Shown here: positions 33,738 to 42,105 of the stretch, piece after piece
How positions within the stretch are numbered: position 1 is the first letter of the stretch
Layout: each line of letters opens with the position of its first letter
From: Nocardiopsis sp. NRRL B-16309
GTDB lineage: Bacteria > Actinomycetota > Actinomycetes > Streptosporangiales > Streptosporangiaceae
NCBI RefSeq assembly: GCF_001279585.1
Contig: NZ_LGEC01000103.1
Coordinates: 171,063-235,062 of the forward strand
Reading direction: 5' to 3'
DNA length: 64,000 nt
The notes under the pieces: model-generated
The model's input: the letters and a program-made list of their open reading frames with translations, nothing else
The model's database searches: none
Told to the model about the DNA's origin: nothing
Position numbers and translations under genes: made by a program

Positions 33738-33752
33738 CCGTATTTAGTACGG
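33738..33752. promoter_or_regulatory. AT-rich palindromic operator before the AsnC gene
   Basis: CCGTA-TTTAG-TACGG, perfect 5-bp arms around an AT-rich centre, 13 bp before the start at 33766. The form fits Lrp/AsnC binding sites. It lies between divergent genes, so it may control both. Confidence 0.65.
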
Positions 33753-33765
33753 GTACGATGGGCAC

Positions 33766-34251
33766 ATGGCTGATCTTGACGAACTTGATACGGCGATCCT
33801 GGCCGAACTCCAGTCGGACGCACGAAAAACCAACCGCGATGTGGCCGCCGCGGTGGGCGCGTCGCCCACCACGACCCTCGATCGGACCCGCGCGCTGCGA
33901 GAAAGGGGTGTGATTCGCGGCTCACTGCTGGACGTGGACCTCGATCTCATCGGCCGCCCGGTCCAGGCGCTCATCACCGTGAGCGTCGTGAAGCCCTCGC
34001 GGCACAACATCGAGGCCTTCCGCGACTGGGTCCGCTCGCTCCCGGACACGCTGTCGGTCTTCGTCACCTCGGGCAGCGAGGACTTCCTCATCCACGTGGC
34101 CCTGCCGGACAACAACAGCCTGTACGCGTTCGTGATCGACAAGCTGACCGAGCGCCCCGAGGTCGCCGACGTGCGCGCCTCGATCGTCTACGAGCACCTG
34201 CGCAACGACCGCATCACCCCGACCAACGCCCACGGCCGCCGCCGCACCTGA
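33766..34251 (+). CDS. Lrp/AsnC-family transcriptional regulator
   Basis: A 161-aa regulator. HTH at residues 4-50 (LDELDTAILAELQSDARKTNRDVAAAVGASPTTTLDRTRAL at 33778-33900), then a RAM/ActR ligand and oligomerisation domain at ~65-150 (ALITVSVVKPSRHNIEAFRDWVRSLPDTLSVFVTSGSEDFLIHV region). The conserved G-E/D-D motif appears as SGSEDFL. It likely senses an amino acid or related metabolite and controls the divergent transporter. Confidence 0.92.
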   Translation: MADLDELDTAILAELQSDARKTNRDVAAAVGASPTTTLDRTRALRERGVIRGSLLDVDLDLIGRPVQALITVSVVKPSRHNIEAFRDWVRSLPDTLSVFVTSGSEDFLIHVALPDNNSLYAFVIDKLTERPEVADVRASIVYEHLRNDRITPTNAHGRRRT

Positions 34252-34455
34252 CCGCCATGCGGTCCCCCGTGCGGTCCGCCGTGGAGCACCCGCCGACGCG
34301 GGGCTCCACGGCCGTTCGCGCGCGGACGCGGGCTCGCGCGACCCGCCCCGGCGCTCCGTGAACCGCCCGAGTCCCGGGCCGCCGCCGACCGGCCCGCCCG
34401 GTCGGCCGCGGACCGGCCCGTCCTCCGCCCCCTCCGGGCCGAGCACGGTTCTGGT

Positions 34456-34461
34456 TAGGCT
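34456..34461 (+). promoter_or_regulatory. -10 element TAGGCT of a probable leaderless promoter
   Basis: TAGGCT ends 7 bp before GTG 34469, with no Shine-Dalgarno sequence between, suggesting a leaderless transcript for the amidohydrolase-ligase pair. Confidence 0.45.
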
Positions 34462-34468
34462 GGCCCCT

Positions 34469-35359
34469 GTGACCCACGCCTCACCGCGCCCCGCGCCCGA
34501 CGAAGCCGCCGCCGTCCGCGCGCCGTGGCGTTCGCTCGGGCTGCCGGGCCTCATCGACGTCCACACCCACTTCATGCCCGCCAACGTCCTGCGCAAGGTC
34601 TGGGCCTACTTCGACGCCCTCGGGGAGGGCGTCTGGCCGATCACCTACCGGGGCACCCAGGACGAGCGCGTGGCCCTGCTGCGCGGCTTCGGCGTCACAC
34701 ACCACACCGCCCTGTCCTACCCGCACCGGCCGGGCATGGCCCGCTGGCTCAACGACTGGGCCGCCGACTACGCCTCCCACCACCCCGACTGCCTGCGCAG
34801 CGCCACCTTCTACCCCGAACCCGACGCCAAGGACTACGTGGCCGCGGCGATCGGCGCGGGCGCGCGCGTGTTCAAGTCCCACCTGCAGGTCGGCGCCTAC
34901 GATCCCCGCGACCCGCTGCTCGCCGACGTGTGGGGCGCCCTCGCCGAGTCCGGGACCCCCGTGGTGGTCCACTGCGCCTCCGGTCCCCTGCCCGGGCCCT
35001 TCACCGGCCCCGGACCGATCGCCGAGGTCCTGCGCGCCCACCCACGGCTCGCCCTGATCGTCGCGCATGCCGGGGCGCCGGAGTACTCCGACTTCCTCGA
35101 CCTCGCCGAACGCCACGAGCGGGTCCACCTGGACACCACCATGGCGTTCACCGCCTACACCGAGCGACACTCGCCGTTCCCGTCCGCCGAGCTTCCGCGG
35201 CTGCGCGCGCTCGGCGACCGCGTCCTGCTGGGCAGCGACTTCCCGAACATCCCCTACCCCTACCTCGACCAGATCCGGGCTCTGGAGGGCCTCGGTCTGG
35301 GACCCGACTGGTTGCGCGGCGTGCTCCACGACAACGCGGCCCGACTGTTCGACCTCTGA
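34469..35359 (+). CDS. Amidohydrolase family protein (decarboxylase-like)
   Basis: A 296-aa metal-dependent hydrolase of the amidohydrolase_2 group (ACMSD/gamma-resorcylate-decarboxylase type). Metal-binding motif IDVHTHFMP at residues ~30-38, central FKSHLQVGAYDP and VHCASGPL, HAGAPEYSDFLDLAE, and the C-terminal LLGSDFPNIPYPYLDQI. It may be a hydrolase or a non-oxidative decarboxylase; the substrate is probably a carboxylated cyclic compound. 27 bp upstream of an acyl-CoA ligase on the same strand, so the pair probably acts in one catabolic route. Confidence 0.85.
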   Translation: MTHASPRPAPDEAAAVRAPWRSLGLPGLIDVHTHFMPANVLRKVWAYFDALGEGVWPITYRGTQDERVALLRGFGVTHHTALSYPHRPGMARWLNDWAADYASHHPDCLRSATFYPEPDAKDYVAAAIGAGARVFKSHLQVGAYDPRDPLLADVWGALAESGTPVVVHCASGPLPGPFTGPGPIAEVLRAHPRLALIVAHAGAPEYSDFLDLAERHERVHLDTTMAFTAYTERHSPFPSAELPRLRALGDRVLLGSDFPNIPYPYLDQIRALEGLGLGPDWLRGVLHDNAARLFDL

Positions 35360-35386
35360 ATCACCGCCGGAGCAGAGAGAAGACGG

Positions 35387-36958
35387 ATGGAACTCGCACT
35401 CACCCCCCTGGACTTCGCCCGCCGCGCGCGCCGCCTGTACCGCGACCGCGAGGCGGTCGTCGACCGCGGCCTCCGCCTGACCTACGAGGAGTTCTTCGAC
35501 CGCTGCGACCGCTGGTCCTCGGTCCTGGCGGGCCTGGGCGTGGCCCCCGGCGACCGCGTCGCCTACATCGCCCCCAACACGCACGCCCAGCTGGAGTCCT
35601 TCTACGCGGTGCCGCAGCTGGGCGCCGTCCTGGTCCCCGTCAACTTCCGTCTGGCCGCCGACGACTTCGTCTACATCGTCAACCACTCCGGCGCGAAGGT
35701 CCTGTGCGTGCACGCCGACCAGATCGACACCGTCGACGGGGTGCGCGACCGCATGCCGGGCGTGGAGCGGTTCGTCGCCCTGGAGGGGGCGCGTCCGGGC
35801 TGGGAGGACTACGAGGCCCTCCTCGCCGACGCCTCTCCCGACTTCCCGCGCGCGGAGATCGACGAGAACCAGCTGCTGACCATCAACTACACGTCTGGAA
35901 CGACCGCGCGCCCCAAGGGCGTGATGATCACCCACCGCAACGCCTACATGAACACGGTCGGCGTCCTGACCCACCTGCGGATCGAGGTCGGCGAGCGGTA
36001 CCTGTGGACCCTGCCGATGTTCCACGCCAACGGCTGGACCTATACCTGGACGGTGACCGCGGCGGGCGCCGCCCATGTGTGCCTGCCGGCCATGGACCCC
36101 GCCACCGTGTACGAGCTGGTGCGCTCCGAGGGCATCGGCTGGATGTGCGCGGCCCCCACCGTCCTCATCATGCTCTCGAACACCCCGAAGGACGTGCGCG
36201 GCGACGTCCCGCCGGGCGTCAACGTGGTCACCGCGGGCGCCTCGCCGGCGGCCGACACCATCGAACGCCTGGAGGACGGCCTGGGGTGGACGGTCACCCA
36301 GGTCTACGGCCTGACCGAGACCGCGCCGTTCATCACCGTGTGCGAGCCCCGGCCCGAGCACGCCCCGCTGGGCACCCGCGAGCGGGCCGCCGTCAAGGCC
36401 CGCCAGGGCGTCGAGCTCATCACCTCCGGCGAGCTGCGGGTGGTCGACGGGTCCGGCGCCGAGGTCCCCTGGGACGGCACGACCGTCGGCGAGATCACGG
36501 TCCGCGGGAACGTCGTCATGCGCGGCTACTACAACGACCCCGAGGCCACCGAGCAGGTCATGCGGGACGGCTGGTTCCACACCGGGGACGCCGCCGTCAC
36601 CCACCCCGACGGCTACGTGGAGATCCAGGACCGGATCAAGGACGTCATCATCTCCGGCGGCGAGAACATCTCCTCGGTCGAGGTGGAGGGGGTCCTGCTG
36701 CGGCACCCGGCCGTGTTGGAGGCGGCGGTGGTCGGCGTGCCCCACGAGCGCTGGGGCGAGACCCCGCGCGCGTGCGTGGTGCTCAGGGACGGGGCCACGG
36801 TCACCGAGCGGGACCTGATCGCGTTCGCGCGCGACTCCATGGCGCACTTCAAGGCGCCGACCCAGGTGGAGTTCGTGGCGCAACTGCCCAAGACCGCCAC
36901 GGGCAAGATCCAGAAGTACGTGCTGCGGGGCGGGGCCTCGGCGGTCTCCCGCCAGTAG
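35387..36958 (+). CDS. AMP-forming acyl-CoA synthetase/ligase
   Basis: A 523-aa ANL-superfamily enzyme that adenylates a carboxylic acid and transfers it to CoA. P-loop-like INYTSGTTARPKGVMITH at ~165-182, A5 motif QVYGLTETAPF, A7 region DGWFHTGDAAV and hinge DRIKDVIISGGENISSVEVE, with the catalytic Lys in LPKTATGKIQKY near the end. Sequence style is of the medium/long-chain or aryl-CoA ligase group. Co-transcribed with the upstream amidohydrolase; terminated by the hairpin at 36983. Confidence 0.93.
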   Translation: MELALTPLDFARRARRLYRDREAVVDRGLRLTYEEFFDRCDRWSSVLAGLGVAPGDRVAYIAPNTHAQLESFYAVPQLGAVLVPVNFRLAADDFVYIVNHSGAKVLCVHADQIDTVDGVRDRMPGVERFVALEGARPGWEDYEALLADASPDFPRAEIDENQLLTINYTSGTTARPKGVMITHRNAYMNTVGVLTHLRIEVGERYLWTLPMFHANGWTYTWTVTAAGAAHVCLPAMDPATVYELVRSEGIGWMCAAPTVLIMLSNTPKDVRGDVPPGVNVVTAGASPAADTIERLEDGLGWTVTQVYGLTETAPFITVCEPRPEHAPLGTRERAAVKARQGVELITSGELRVVDGSGAEVPWDGTTVGEITVRGNVVMRGYYNDPEATEQVMRDGWFHTGDAAVTHPDGYVEIQDRIKDVIISGGENISSVEVEGVLLRHPAVLEAAVVGVPHERWGETPRACVVLRDGATVTERDLIAFARDSMAHFKAPTQVEFVAQLPKTATGKIQKYVLRGGASAVSRQ

Positions 36959-36982
36959 CGGCGACCGCCTGGCGGGCGGCCC

Positions 36983-37013
36983 GGGCCCTCCTCCCGTGGT
37001 GGCAGGAGGGCCC
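36983..37013. terminator. Bidirectional terminator
   Basis: GGGCCCTCCT (36983-36992) pairs perfectly with AGGAGGGCCC (37004-37013), between convergent genes. Confidence 0.75.
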
Positions 37014-37019
37014 CACCGC

Positions 37020-37814
37020 TCACATGGGCGACGGCTTGAGCAGGACGAACACGTTGCCGTCGGGGTCGGCGCAGGTGGACAGGCGCCCGACGCCCTCGGC
37101 GTCCTCGGGTCCCATGAACACCTGGCCGCCGGTCTCCGCGACCTTCGCCGTGGCAGTATCGGGGTCCTCCGCGTGGAACACGGGGTGCCAGTCACCGCCG
37201 CCGCCCATCGGTGCCAGCATCTGCGGGTCGGCCTGCATCAGGCCGCCGTGCATGCGCTCCTCCGTCTGGCCCCGGGGCGTGATCATCTGGTAGGTACCGG
37301 CTCCCTCCGGCAGTTCGAAGGCCGTGTAGTTCCACCCGAAGAGATCGCCGTAGAACTTCTTCGCGCCCTCGTCGTCGGGCGTCCACAGCTCCACCCACAC
37401 CAGGCTGCCGGGCTCGTCTGCCACCTCCATCCCGGGGAAGGACAGCGGCTGCCAGACCGCGAAGTGCACGCCCTGGGGGTCGCTGAAGTGCGACATGACG
37501 CCCATGTCCATGACGTCCATCGCGTCGACGTGGACGGTTCCCCCGAGTTCGGCCACCGTCCGGGCCGTGGCGGCGGCGTCGGTGGAGGTGAAGTAGATCG
37601 TCCAGGCCGGCGGCTGCCCCTCCTCCATGAGCGGTCCGGCGCCGCCCACGGCTTTGCCGCCGGACCGGAGGATCATGTAGCCGCCGGTGTCGGGACCGGC
37701 CGACTCGGCCTCCCAGCCGAACAGGCCGTGATAGAAGTCCAGCGACGCCCGCAGGTCCGACGCGCTGAGCTCGACCCAGCAGGGTGAGCCCGGAACGAAG
37801 TCGGTGGTGATCAT
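37020..37814 (-). CDS. Two-domain VOC/glyoxalase-like protein (Cfp30B type)
   Basis: A 264-aa cytosolic protein with two vicinal-oxygen-chelate domains. Domain 1 begins PCWVELSASDLRASLDFYHGLFGWE and domain 2 LVWVELWTPDDEGAKKFYGDLFGWN, the repeated signature of the mycobacterial Cfp30B / HMM glyoxalase-like group. DPQGVHFAVWQP and DPDGNVFVLLKPS close the domains. Metal ligands are not complete as in glyoxalase I, so it may be a resistance or binding protein. ATG 37814 has GAGGGG. Confidence 0.88.
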   Translation of the reverse strand: MITTDFVPGSPCWVELSASDLRASLDFYHGLFGWEAESAGPDTGGYMILRSGGKAVGGAGPLMEEGQPPAWTIYFTSTDAAATARTVAELGGTVHVDAMDVMDMGVMSHFSDPQGVHFAVWQPLSFPGMEVADEPGSLVWVELWTPDDEGAKKFYGDLFGWNYTAFELPEGAGTYQMITPRGQTEERMHGGLMQADPQMLAPMGGGGDWHPVFHAEDPDTATAKVAETGGQVFMGPEDAEGVGRLSTCADPDGNVFVLLKPSPM

Positions 37815-38104
37815 GACGGTCCCCTCGGTCGAATGTGAAGCCCACCACAGTCTGTCCCGCAGGTGCGACAAGGCAGGACCCCCGCACGGCAAAGTTCCCG
37901 CAACCGTGCGAGCGGCGCCCGGCCGGGGCGAGGGGCCACCGCGGGGGCGCCGGTGCGAGGGGCCACCACCGGGGCCGGGTGCGGCCGACCGAAGCGGGCC
38001 TCCGCCGCGTGGCGCGCCCGGCCCGGCACATGACACGACGTATGGTGTCGCTGACCAGGAGAAACCACCCAGTGCTCGACGCGCCGGCTGGAGGGCGGAA
38101 CACC

Positions 38105-38371
38105 TTGGCCTCGGAACCCGTGAAGTCCGTCAATCCGACCGCGGCACTGATCGCGGCCGTCTTCCTGACGCTGTGCTTCAACCCGTTCATCGGCATCGTC
38201 ATGATCGTGCTCGCCGCCATGGCCATGAGGAGGCCCGACGGCTCACCCGAACAGGCCAAGTTCACGCGCTACGCCTGGTTCGCCTTCGCGGCCGGCATGA
38301 TCCTCACGGTCCTCATCGCCGCCGTCGCCATCGCGCTGGCGTTCGTTCCGTGGTGGGAGAGGCCCGTGTAG
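38105..38371 (+). CDS. Small two-helix membrane protein, dispanin (CD225)-like, copy 1
   Basis: An 88-aa protein with two membrane segments separated by a charged loop (MAMRRPDGSPEQAKFTRYAW). The helix 1 end CFNPFIGIVMIVLAAMA and the overall layout resemble CD225/dispanin proteins. The TTG at 38105 is chosen: GGAGGGCGG sits ~10 bp upstream and the product then has exactly the 88-aa length of its neighbour paralogue. Longer ATG-initiated forms have no similarity. Function unknown. Confidence 0.75.
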   Translation: MASEPVKSVNPTAALIAAVFLTLCFNPFIGIVMIVLAAMAMRRPDGSPEQAKFTRYAWFAFAAGMILTVLIAAVAIALAFVPWWERPV

Positions 38372-38512
38372 GGGCGCGCGCGAACACGGCGGGACACCGC
38401 CGGCCGCCGCGCCTGGCGCGTCCTCCCGAACGGAGGCCGACACGTGCGGTGCCAGGACCAGCGCGCACAGCCTTGACGACGGTGTTCCACGCCTCGACCG
38501 AAGGGCCGGACC

Positions 38513-38779
38513 ATGACCTCGGACTCCGCCCAGTCCGCCAACCCGCTCGCCGCGCTCATCACGGGCATCTTCCTGACCGTGTGCTGCAACCCGGTGGTCG
38601 GCATCGTCATGATCGTGCTCGCCGCCATGGCGTTGAACAAGACCGACGACTCGCGCGCGGAGGCCAGGCTCACCCGCGCCGCCTGGATCGCCTTCGGCGT
38701 CGGTGTGGGCATCACGCTCGTCATCGCCGCGACCGCCTTCCTCCTCGGACTCGTCCCGGGCATGGAGACCTATCTCTAG
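38513..38779 (+). CDS. Small two-helix membrane protein, dispanin (CD225)-like, copy 2
   Basis: An 88-aa paralogue of the preceding gene: NPLAALITGIFLTVCCNPVVGIVMIVLAAMA aligns without gaps to copy 1 (38138-38230), and the second helix AAWIAFGVGVGITLVIAATAFLL follows the loop. A CC pair precedes the conserved NP, as in dispanins where such Cys are lipidated in animals; that chemistry is not implied here. Tandem duplication with 141 bp between the copies. Confidence 0.8.
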   Translation: MTSDSAQSANPLAALITGIFLTVCCNPVVGIVMIVLAAMALNKTDDSRAEARLTRAAWIAFGVGVGITLVIAATAFLLGLVPGMETYL

Positions 38780-38881
38780 GACGGCTGCGGCGGGGCCCGC
38801 GCGCGTCGGCGCATAGGCACTGGTGGAGCATGGGAGCGCCCGGACCCGACCCGGGCGTCCCCTCCCCGAGGAAGCGAACCG

Positions 38882-39715
38882 ATGTCCACCGCACCCACCA
38901 TCGACCTCACCACCTCCGGCACCACGGCCACCCTGCGCATCGACCACCCGCGTCGCAAGAACGCGATGACCGCGCACATGTGGGGCCTGCTGCCCCGGTT
39001 GCTGGAGCCCCTGGCGAAGGACCCCTCCGTCCGGGTGGTGGTCCTGACCGGAGCGGGGCCGGACTTCTGCGCGGGCGCCGACATCTCCGAACTCACCGCG
39101 GACGCCCAGGCCACCGCGGGCGCGGTCGGCGGTGACGGTGCCGTCGACGTCGAGGCGGCCGGGGCGCGGGTGCTCGACGACCGCCTCGCCGAGGCCGCGG
39201 GCGAGGCCCTGGCTGCCTTCCCCAAACCCACCATCGCCATGGTGGACGGCCTGTGCGTGGGCGGCGGCTGCCTGCTCGCGACCGCCTGCGATCTGCGCGT
39301 CGGCACGCCGCGCACCCGCATGGGCGTTCCGGCGGCCAAACTCGGGGTGGTCTACCCCGCCTCGTCCCTGCGTCGGATCGTCGCCCTGGCCGGGCCGTCC
39401 ACCGCCAAGCGGCTGCTCTTCACCGCCGACCTCCTCGGAGCCGAGGAGGCACTGCGCACCGGCCTGCTCGACGAGGTGGTGCCCGAGTCCGAGCTCGCCC
39501 ACCACGTCACCGGGCTGGCCGCCACCGTCGGCGGGCGCTCCCAGGTGAGCGTGCGGGCGGCCAAGAGCCTCGTCGACGCGATCGGCGCGGGCGAGCTCAC
39601 ACCCGAGCTGGTCCGGAGCTGGGACGAGGAGGCCGTGCGCAGCGGCGACCTGCACGAGGGCATCGCCGCGTTCCTGGAGCGGCGCCCGGCCCGGTTCACG
39701 TCCCCGCCCACCTGA
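38882..39715 (+). CDS. Enoyl-CoA hydratase/isomerase family protein
   Basis: A 277-aa crotonase-fold protein. RIDHPRRKNAMTAHMW, the oxyanion-hole loop VVLTGAGPDFCAGADISEL at ~58-75 and GLCVGGGCLLATACDLRVG at ~123-141 are the family core. An insert of ~25 residues (DAQATAGAVGGDGAVDVEAAG) after the first oxyanion segment is longer than usual. Reaction probably hydration or isomerisation of an acyl-CoA. Followed 32 bp later by the first 71-bp direct repeat. Confidence 0.9.
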   Translation: MSTAPTIDLTTSGTTATLRIDHPRRKNAMTAHMWGLLPRLLEPLAKDPSVRVVVLTGAGPDFCAGADISELTADAQATAGAVGGDGAVDVEAAGARVLDDRLAEAAGEALAAFPKPTIAMVDGLCVGGGCLLATACDLRVGTPRTRMGVPAAKLGVVYPASSLRRIVALAGPSTAKRLLFTADLLGAEEALRTGLLDEVVPESELAHHVTGLAATVGGRSQVSVRAAKSLVDAIGAGELTPELVRSWDEEAVRSGDLHEGIAAFLERRPARFTSPPT

Positions 39716-39747
39716 GTCCGACGACCGAGGCGACCGGGGCGTACCCG

Positions 39748-39818
39748 TCGGTGGACTCACGCGTTCTCGTCCGGTGGCGGCGAACGGCGCCAAGGACTCC
39801 TTGTCGGGCCACGGGCCC
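39748..39818 (+). repeat. 71-bp direct repeat, copy R1
   Basis: Starts TCGGTGGACTCACGCGTTCT and ends GGGCCACGGGCCC. Copy R2 at 41988-42058 differs at three positions only and has the same orientation. Contains the palindrome AAGGACTCCTT and the hairpin GGGCC-ACG-GGCCC. Confidence 0.85.
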
Positions 39819-39852
39819 GGGCCCACCGCCCGGACGTGCGCGCCACCCGGAC

Positions 39853-39884
39853 GGGCCCGCGCTCGGGCGGGCCCGCGCTCGGGC
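39853..39884 (+). repeat. Perfect tandem duplication of a 16-bp unit
   Basis: GGGCCCGCGCTCGGGC occurs twice head to tail (39853-39868, 39869-39884), followed by a decayed partial unit, just downstream of the aldo/keto reductase stop. Confidence 0.8.
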
Positions 39885-39911
39885 GGACCCGCACCCCGGT
39901 GGCCCCGCGTC

Positions 39912-40940
39912 CTACCGGCGACGCAGCCGCCTGTCGGTCACCGACGGCGGCTCGTAGAACACCATGTCGCGGCTGACGTCGGTCCCCGGCGGCACGATCT
40001 CGTCGATCCGGTCGAGGACGTCCCCGCCGAGCCGGACGTCGGCCCCCGCCAGCAGGTCCTCCAGCTGTTCGTGCGTGCGCGGCCCGATGAGCACCGAGGT
40101 CACGGCCGGGTGCTCGCGCACGAACGCCGTCGCCATGTGGGGCAGCGTCAGGCCCGCGTCGGCCGCGACCCCGTGCAGCCGCTCCACCGCGGCGAGCTTG
40201 GCCGCGTTGGCGGGCACGGACGGGTCGAACATCGGGGCCAGCAGCGCGCCGCGGTGCGCCGAGGAGGGGTCGGCGCCGCCCGGCCCGCCGTAGCGGCCCG
40301 ACAGCCACCCCCCGCTCAGCGGGCTCCACGTCAGCACGCCCATGCCGTACCGCGCGGCCGTGGGCAGGACGTCGCGCTCGATGCCCCGCGCCAGGATGGA
40401 GTACGGCGGCTGTTCGCTGCGCGGCGGCACGTGCCCGCGTTCGGCGGCCGTCCACCGCGCCTCCACGATCTCCTCCGCCGGGAACGTCGACGTGCCGACC
40501 GCGCGGACCTTGCCCGAGCGCACCAGGTCCGACAGCGCCGACAGCGTCTCGTCGATGTCGGTCTCCGGGTCGGGCCGGTGCACCTGGTACAGGTCGATCC
40601 AGTCCGTCTCCAGGCGCCGCAGGCTGTCCTCGACCGCTCGCATGATCCAGCGCCGTGAGTTGCCCCGGTGGTTGAGGTCCGGTCCCATCGGGTTGTGGAA
40701 CTTGGTCGCCAGGACCACGTCGTCCCGGCGGCCCTTCAGTGCCCGGCCGACGATCCGCTCGGACTCGCCGTCGGAGTACATGTCGGCGGTGTCCACGAGG
40801 TTGATCCCCGCGTCCAGCGCGGTGTGCACCATCCGGACCGCGTCGTCGTGGTCGGTGTTCCCCCAGGCTCCGAGCATCATCGTGCCGAGGCCGTACTCGC
40901 TGACCGAGATCCCCGTCCGGCCGAGTGTGCGCCGCTCCAT
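39912..40940 (-). CDS. Aldo/keto reductase
   Basis: A 342-aa NADPH-dependent reductase of the AKR11/12-like group. RTLGRTGISVSEYGLGTMMLG start, catalytic Asp and Tyr in NLVDTADMYSDGESE (~48-60), Lys in LATKFHNPMG and His in DLYQVHRPDP; the NADPH-binding end VTSVLIGPRTHEQLEDLL is present. Substrate unknown. Divergent from an XRE regulator, and together with it bracketed by 71-bp direct repeats. ATG 40940 has GAGGGG. Confidence 0.92.
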   Translation of the reverse strand: MERRTLGRTGISVSEYGLGTMMLGAWGNTDHDDAVRMVHTALDAGINLVDTADMYSDGESERIVGRALKGRRDDVVLATKFHNPMGPDLNHRGNSRRWIMRAVEDSLRRLETDWIDLYQVHRPDPETDIDETLSALSDLVRSGKVRAVGTSTFPAEEIVEARWTAAERGHVPPRSEQPPYSILARGIERDVLPTAARYGMGVLTWSPLSGGWLSGRYGGPGGADPSSAHRGALLAPMFDPSVPANAAKLAAVERLHGVAADAGLTLPHMATAFVREHPAVTSVLIGPRTHEQLEDLLAGADVRLGGDVLDRIDEIVPPGTDVSRDMVFYEPPSVTDRRLRRR

Positions 40941-41061
40941 GTCGATCCCCTCGTCGTGGTGTCGGTGTGGGCACCACGGTGGCCGGACGTCCCGGACCGG
41001 ACCAGGCCCGCTCCAACCGGGGTCTGGCAGTACCAGGCGGGGCCGGTGGATACTGGGGCCC

Positions 41062-41943
41062 ATGGTGAACGCGGACGCGGAGATCAGCCAGTTCCTCAAG
41101 AACCGGCGGGCCCTCCTCACTCCCGACCTCGTCGGCCTGCCCGAGGGCGTCAACCGGCGCCGGGTGCGCGGCCTGCGCCGGGAGGAGGTCGCCCAGCGGG
41201 CCGGGGTGAGCGTGAACTACTACACGCGCATCGAGCAGGGACGCGGCGGCCGGGTGTCGGCGTCGGTGCTGGACGCCATCGCCGAGGCGCTCCTGATGTC
41301 CGAGGTCGAACGCGGCTATCTGCACAACCTGGCCGACGGCCGCGCCCGCAGGACGGGTGGGCCGACCGGCTCCGGGTGGTGCGCGCCGCCGGACGCGCCG
41401 CGTCCCCAGGTGCGCCCGGAGCTGAGCGCCCTCGTCGACGCCATGGACCGGGTCCCGGCGATGGTGCTGGGCCGCTCGCTCGACCTGCTGGTCTGGAACC
41501 GCATGACGAGCCGCCTGTGGCCGGGCGTGGACGACCTGCCCGAGCCGGAGCTCAACCTGGCGAGGATGGTCTTCGGCGACACCGCGGCCGCGGGCCTGCA
41601 CGCCGATCCCGAGTCGATGCGCCGCGCCCTGGTCGCCAAGCTGCGCGTGGAGTCGGGCCGCGACCCCGACGACCCGCGGCTGTGCGCGGTGGTCATGGAC
41701 CTGCGGCGGCGGAGCCCGCGCTTCGCCGAGCTGTGGGAGCAGGCCGAGGTGAGGGAGCACCCGTTCGGCGTCCACCGGATCCTGCACCCGGAGGTGGGCG
41801 AGCTGGACCTGCACTACTCGAAGGCCGTCCTGCCCGGCGACTCCGGCCAGATCCTCATGACCTACTGCGCCGACCCGGGATCGCCCTCCGAGGAGCGCCT
41901 CGCTGCGCTCGCCCGCACCCCCGCCCCCGCCGCGGGGCGGTGA
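41062..41943 (+). CDS. XRE-family regulator with MmyB-like C-terminal domain
   Basis: A 293-aa regulator. N-terminal HTH at ~8-80 (ISQFLKNRRALLTPDLVGLPEG; RRRVRGLRREEVAQRAGVSVNYYTRIEQGRG), the standard start of MmyB-type regulators, and a C-terminal PAS-like MmyB domain (VPAMVLGRSLDLLVWNRM, RRSPRFAELWEQAEVREH, LHYSKAVLPGDSGQILMTY). MmyB C-domains bind fatty acids in known cases. A -10-like GATACT ends 7 bp before ATG 41062, suggesting a leaderless mRNA. It probably controls the divergent aldo/keto reductase. Confidence 0.92.
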   Translation: MVNADAEISQFLKNRRALLTPDLVGLPEGVNRRRVRGLRREEVAQRAGVSVNYYTRIEQGRGGRVSASVLDAIAEALLMSEVERGYLHNLADGRARRTGGPTGSGWCAPPDAPRPQVRPELSALVDAMDRVPAMVLGRSLDLLVWNRMTSRLWPGVDDLPEPELNLARMVFGDTAAAGLHADPESMRRALVAKLRVESGRDPDDPRLCAVVMDLRRRSPRFAELWEQAEVREHPFGVHRILHPEVGELDLHYSKAVLPGDSGQILMTYCADPGSPSEERLAALARTPAPAAGR

Positions 41944-41987
41944 GCCGGACCGCCCCGTGGCGGCGAACCGCGCGCCGGGGGCGCCCA

Positions 41988-42058
41988 TCGGTGGATTCAC
42001 GCGTTCTCGTCCGGTGGCGGCGAAGGGCGCCCAGGACTCCTTGTCGGGCCACGGGCCC
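41988..42058 (+). repeat. 71-bp direct repeat, copy R2
   Basis: Same orientation as R1 (39748-39818), three substitutions in 71 bp. Begins 44 bp after the XRE stop, as R1 begins 32 bp after the enoyl-CoA hydratase stop. Confidence 0.85.
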
Positions 42059-42105
42059 CGCCCTAGCCTTTCCGGCATCATCGAGCTACCCGAAGGTCGT
42101 CACGG

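Noticed and set aside
39757..42081. 774-codon open frame on the minus strand across the aldo/keto reductase and XRE genes
   Set aside because: It overlaps two well-supported genes and spells low-complexity Arg/Gly/Pro-rich protein without domains.
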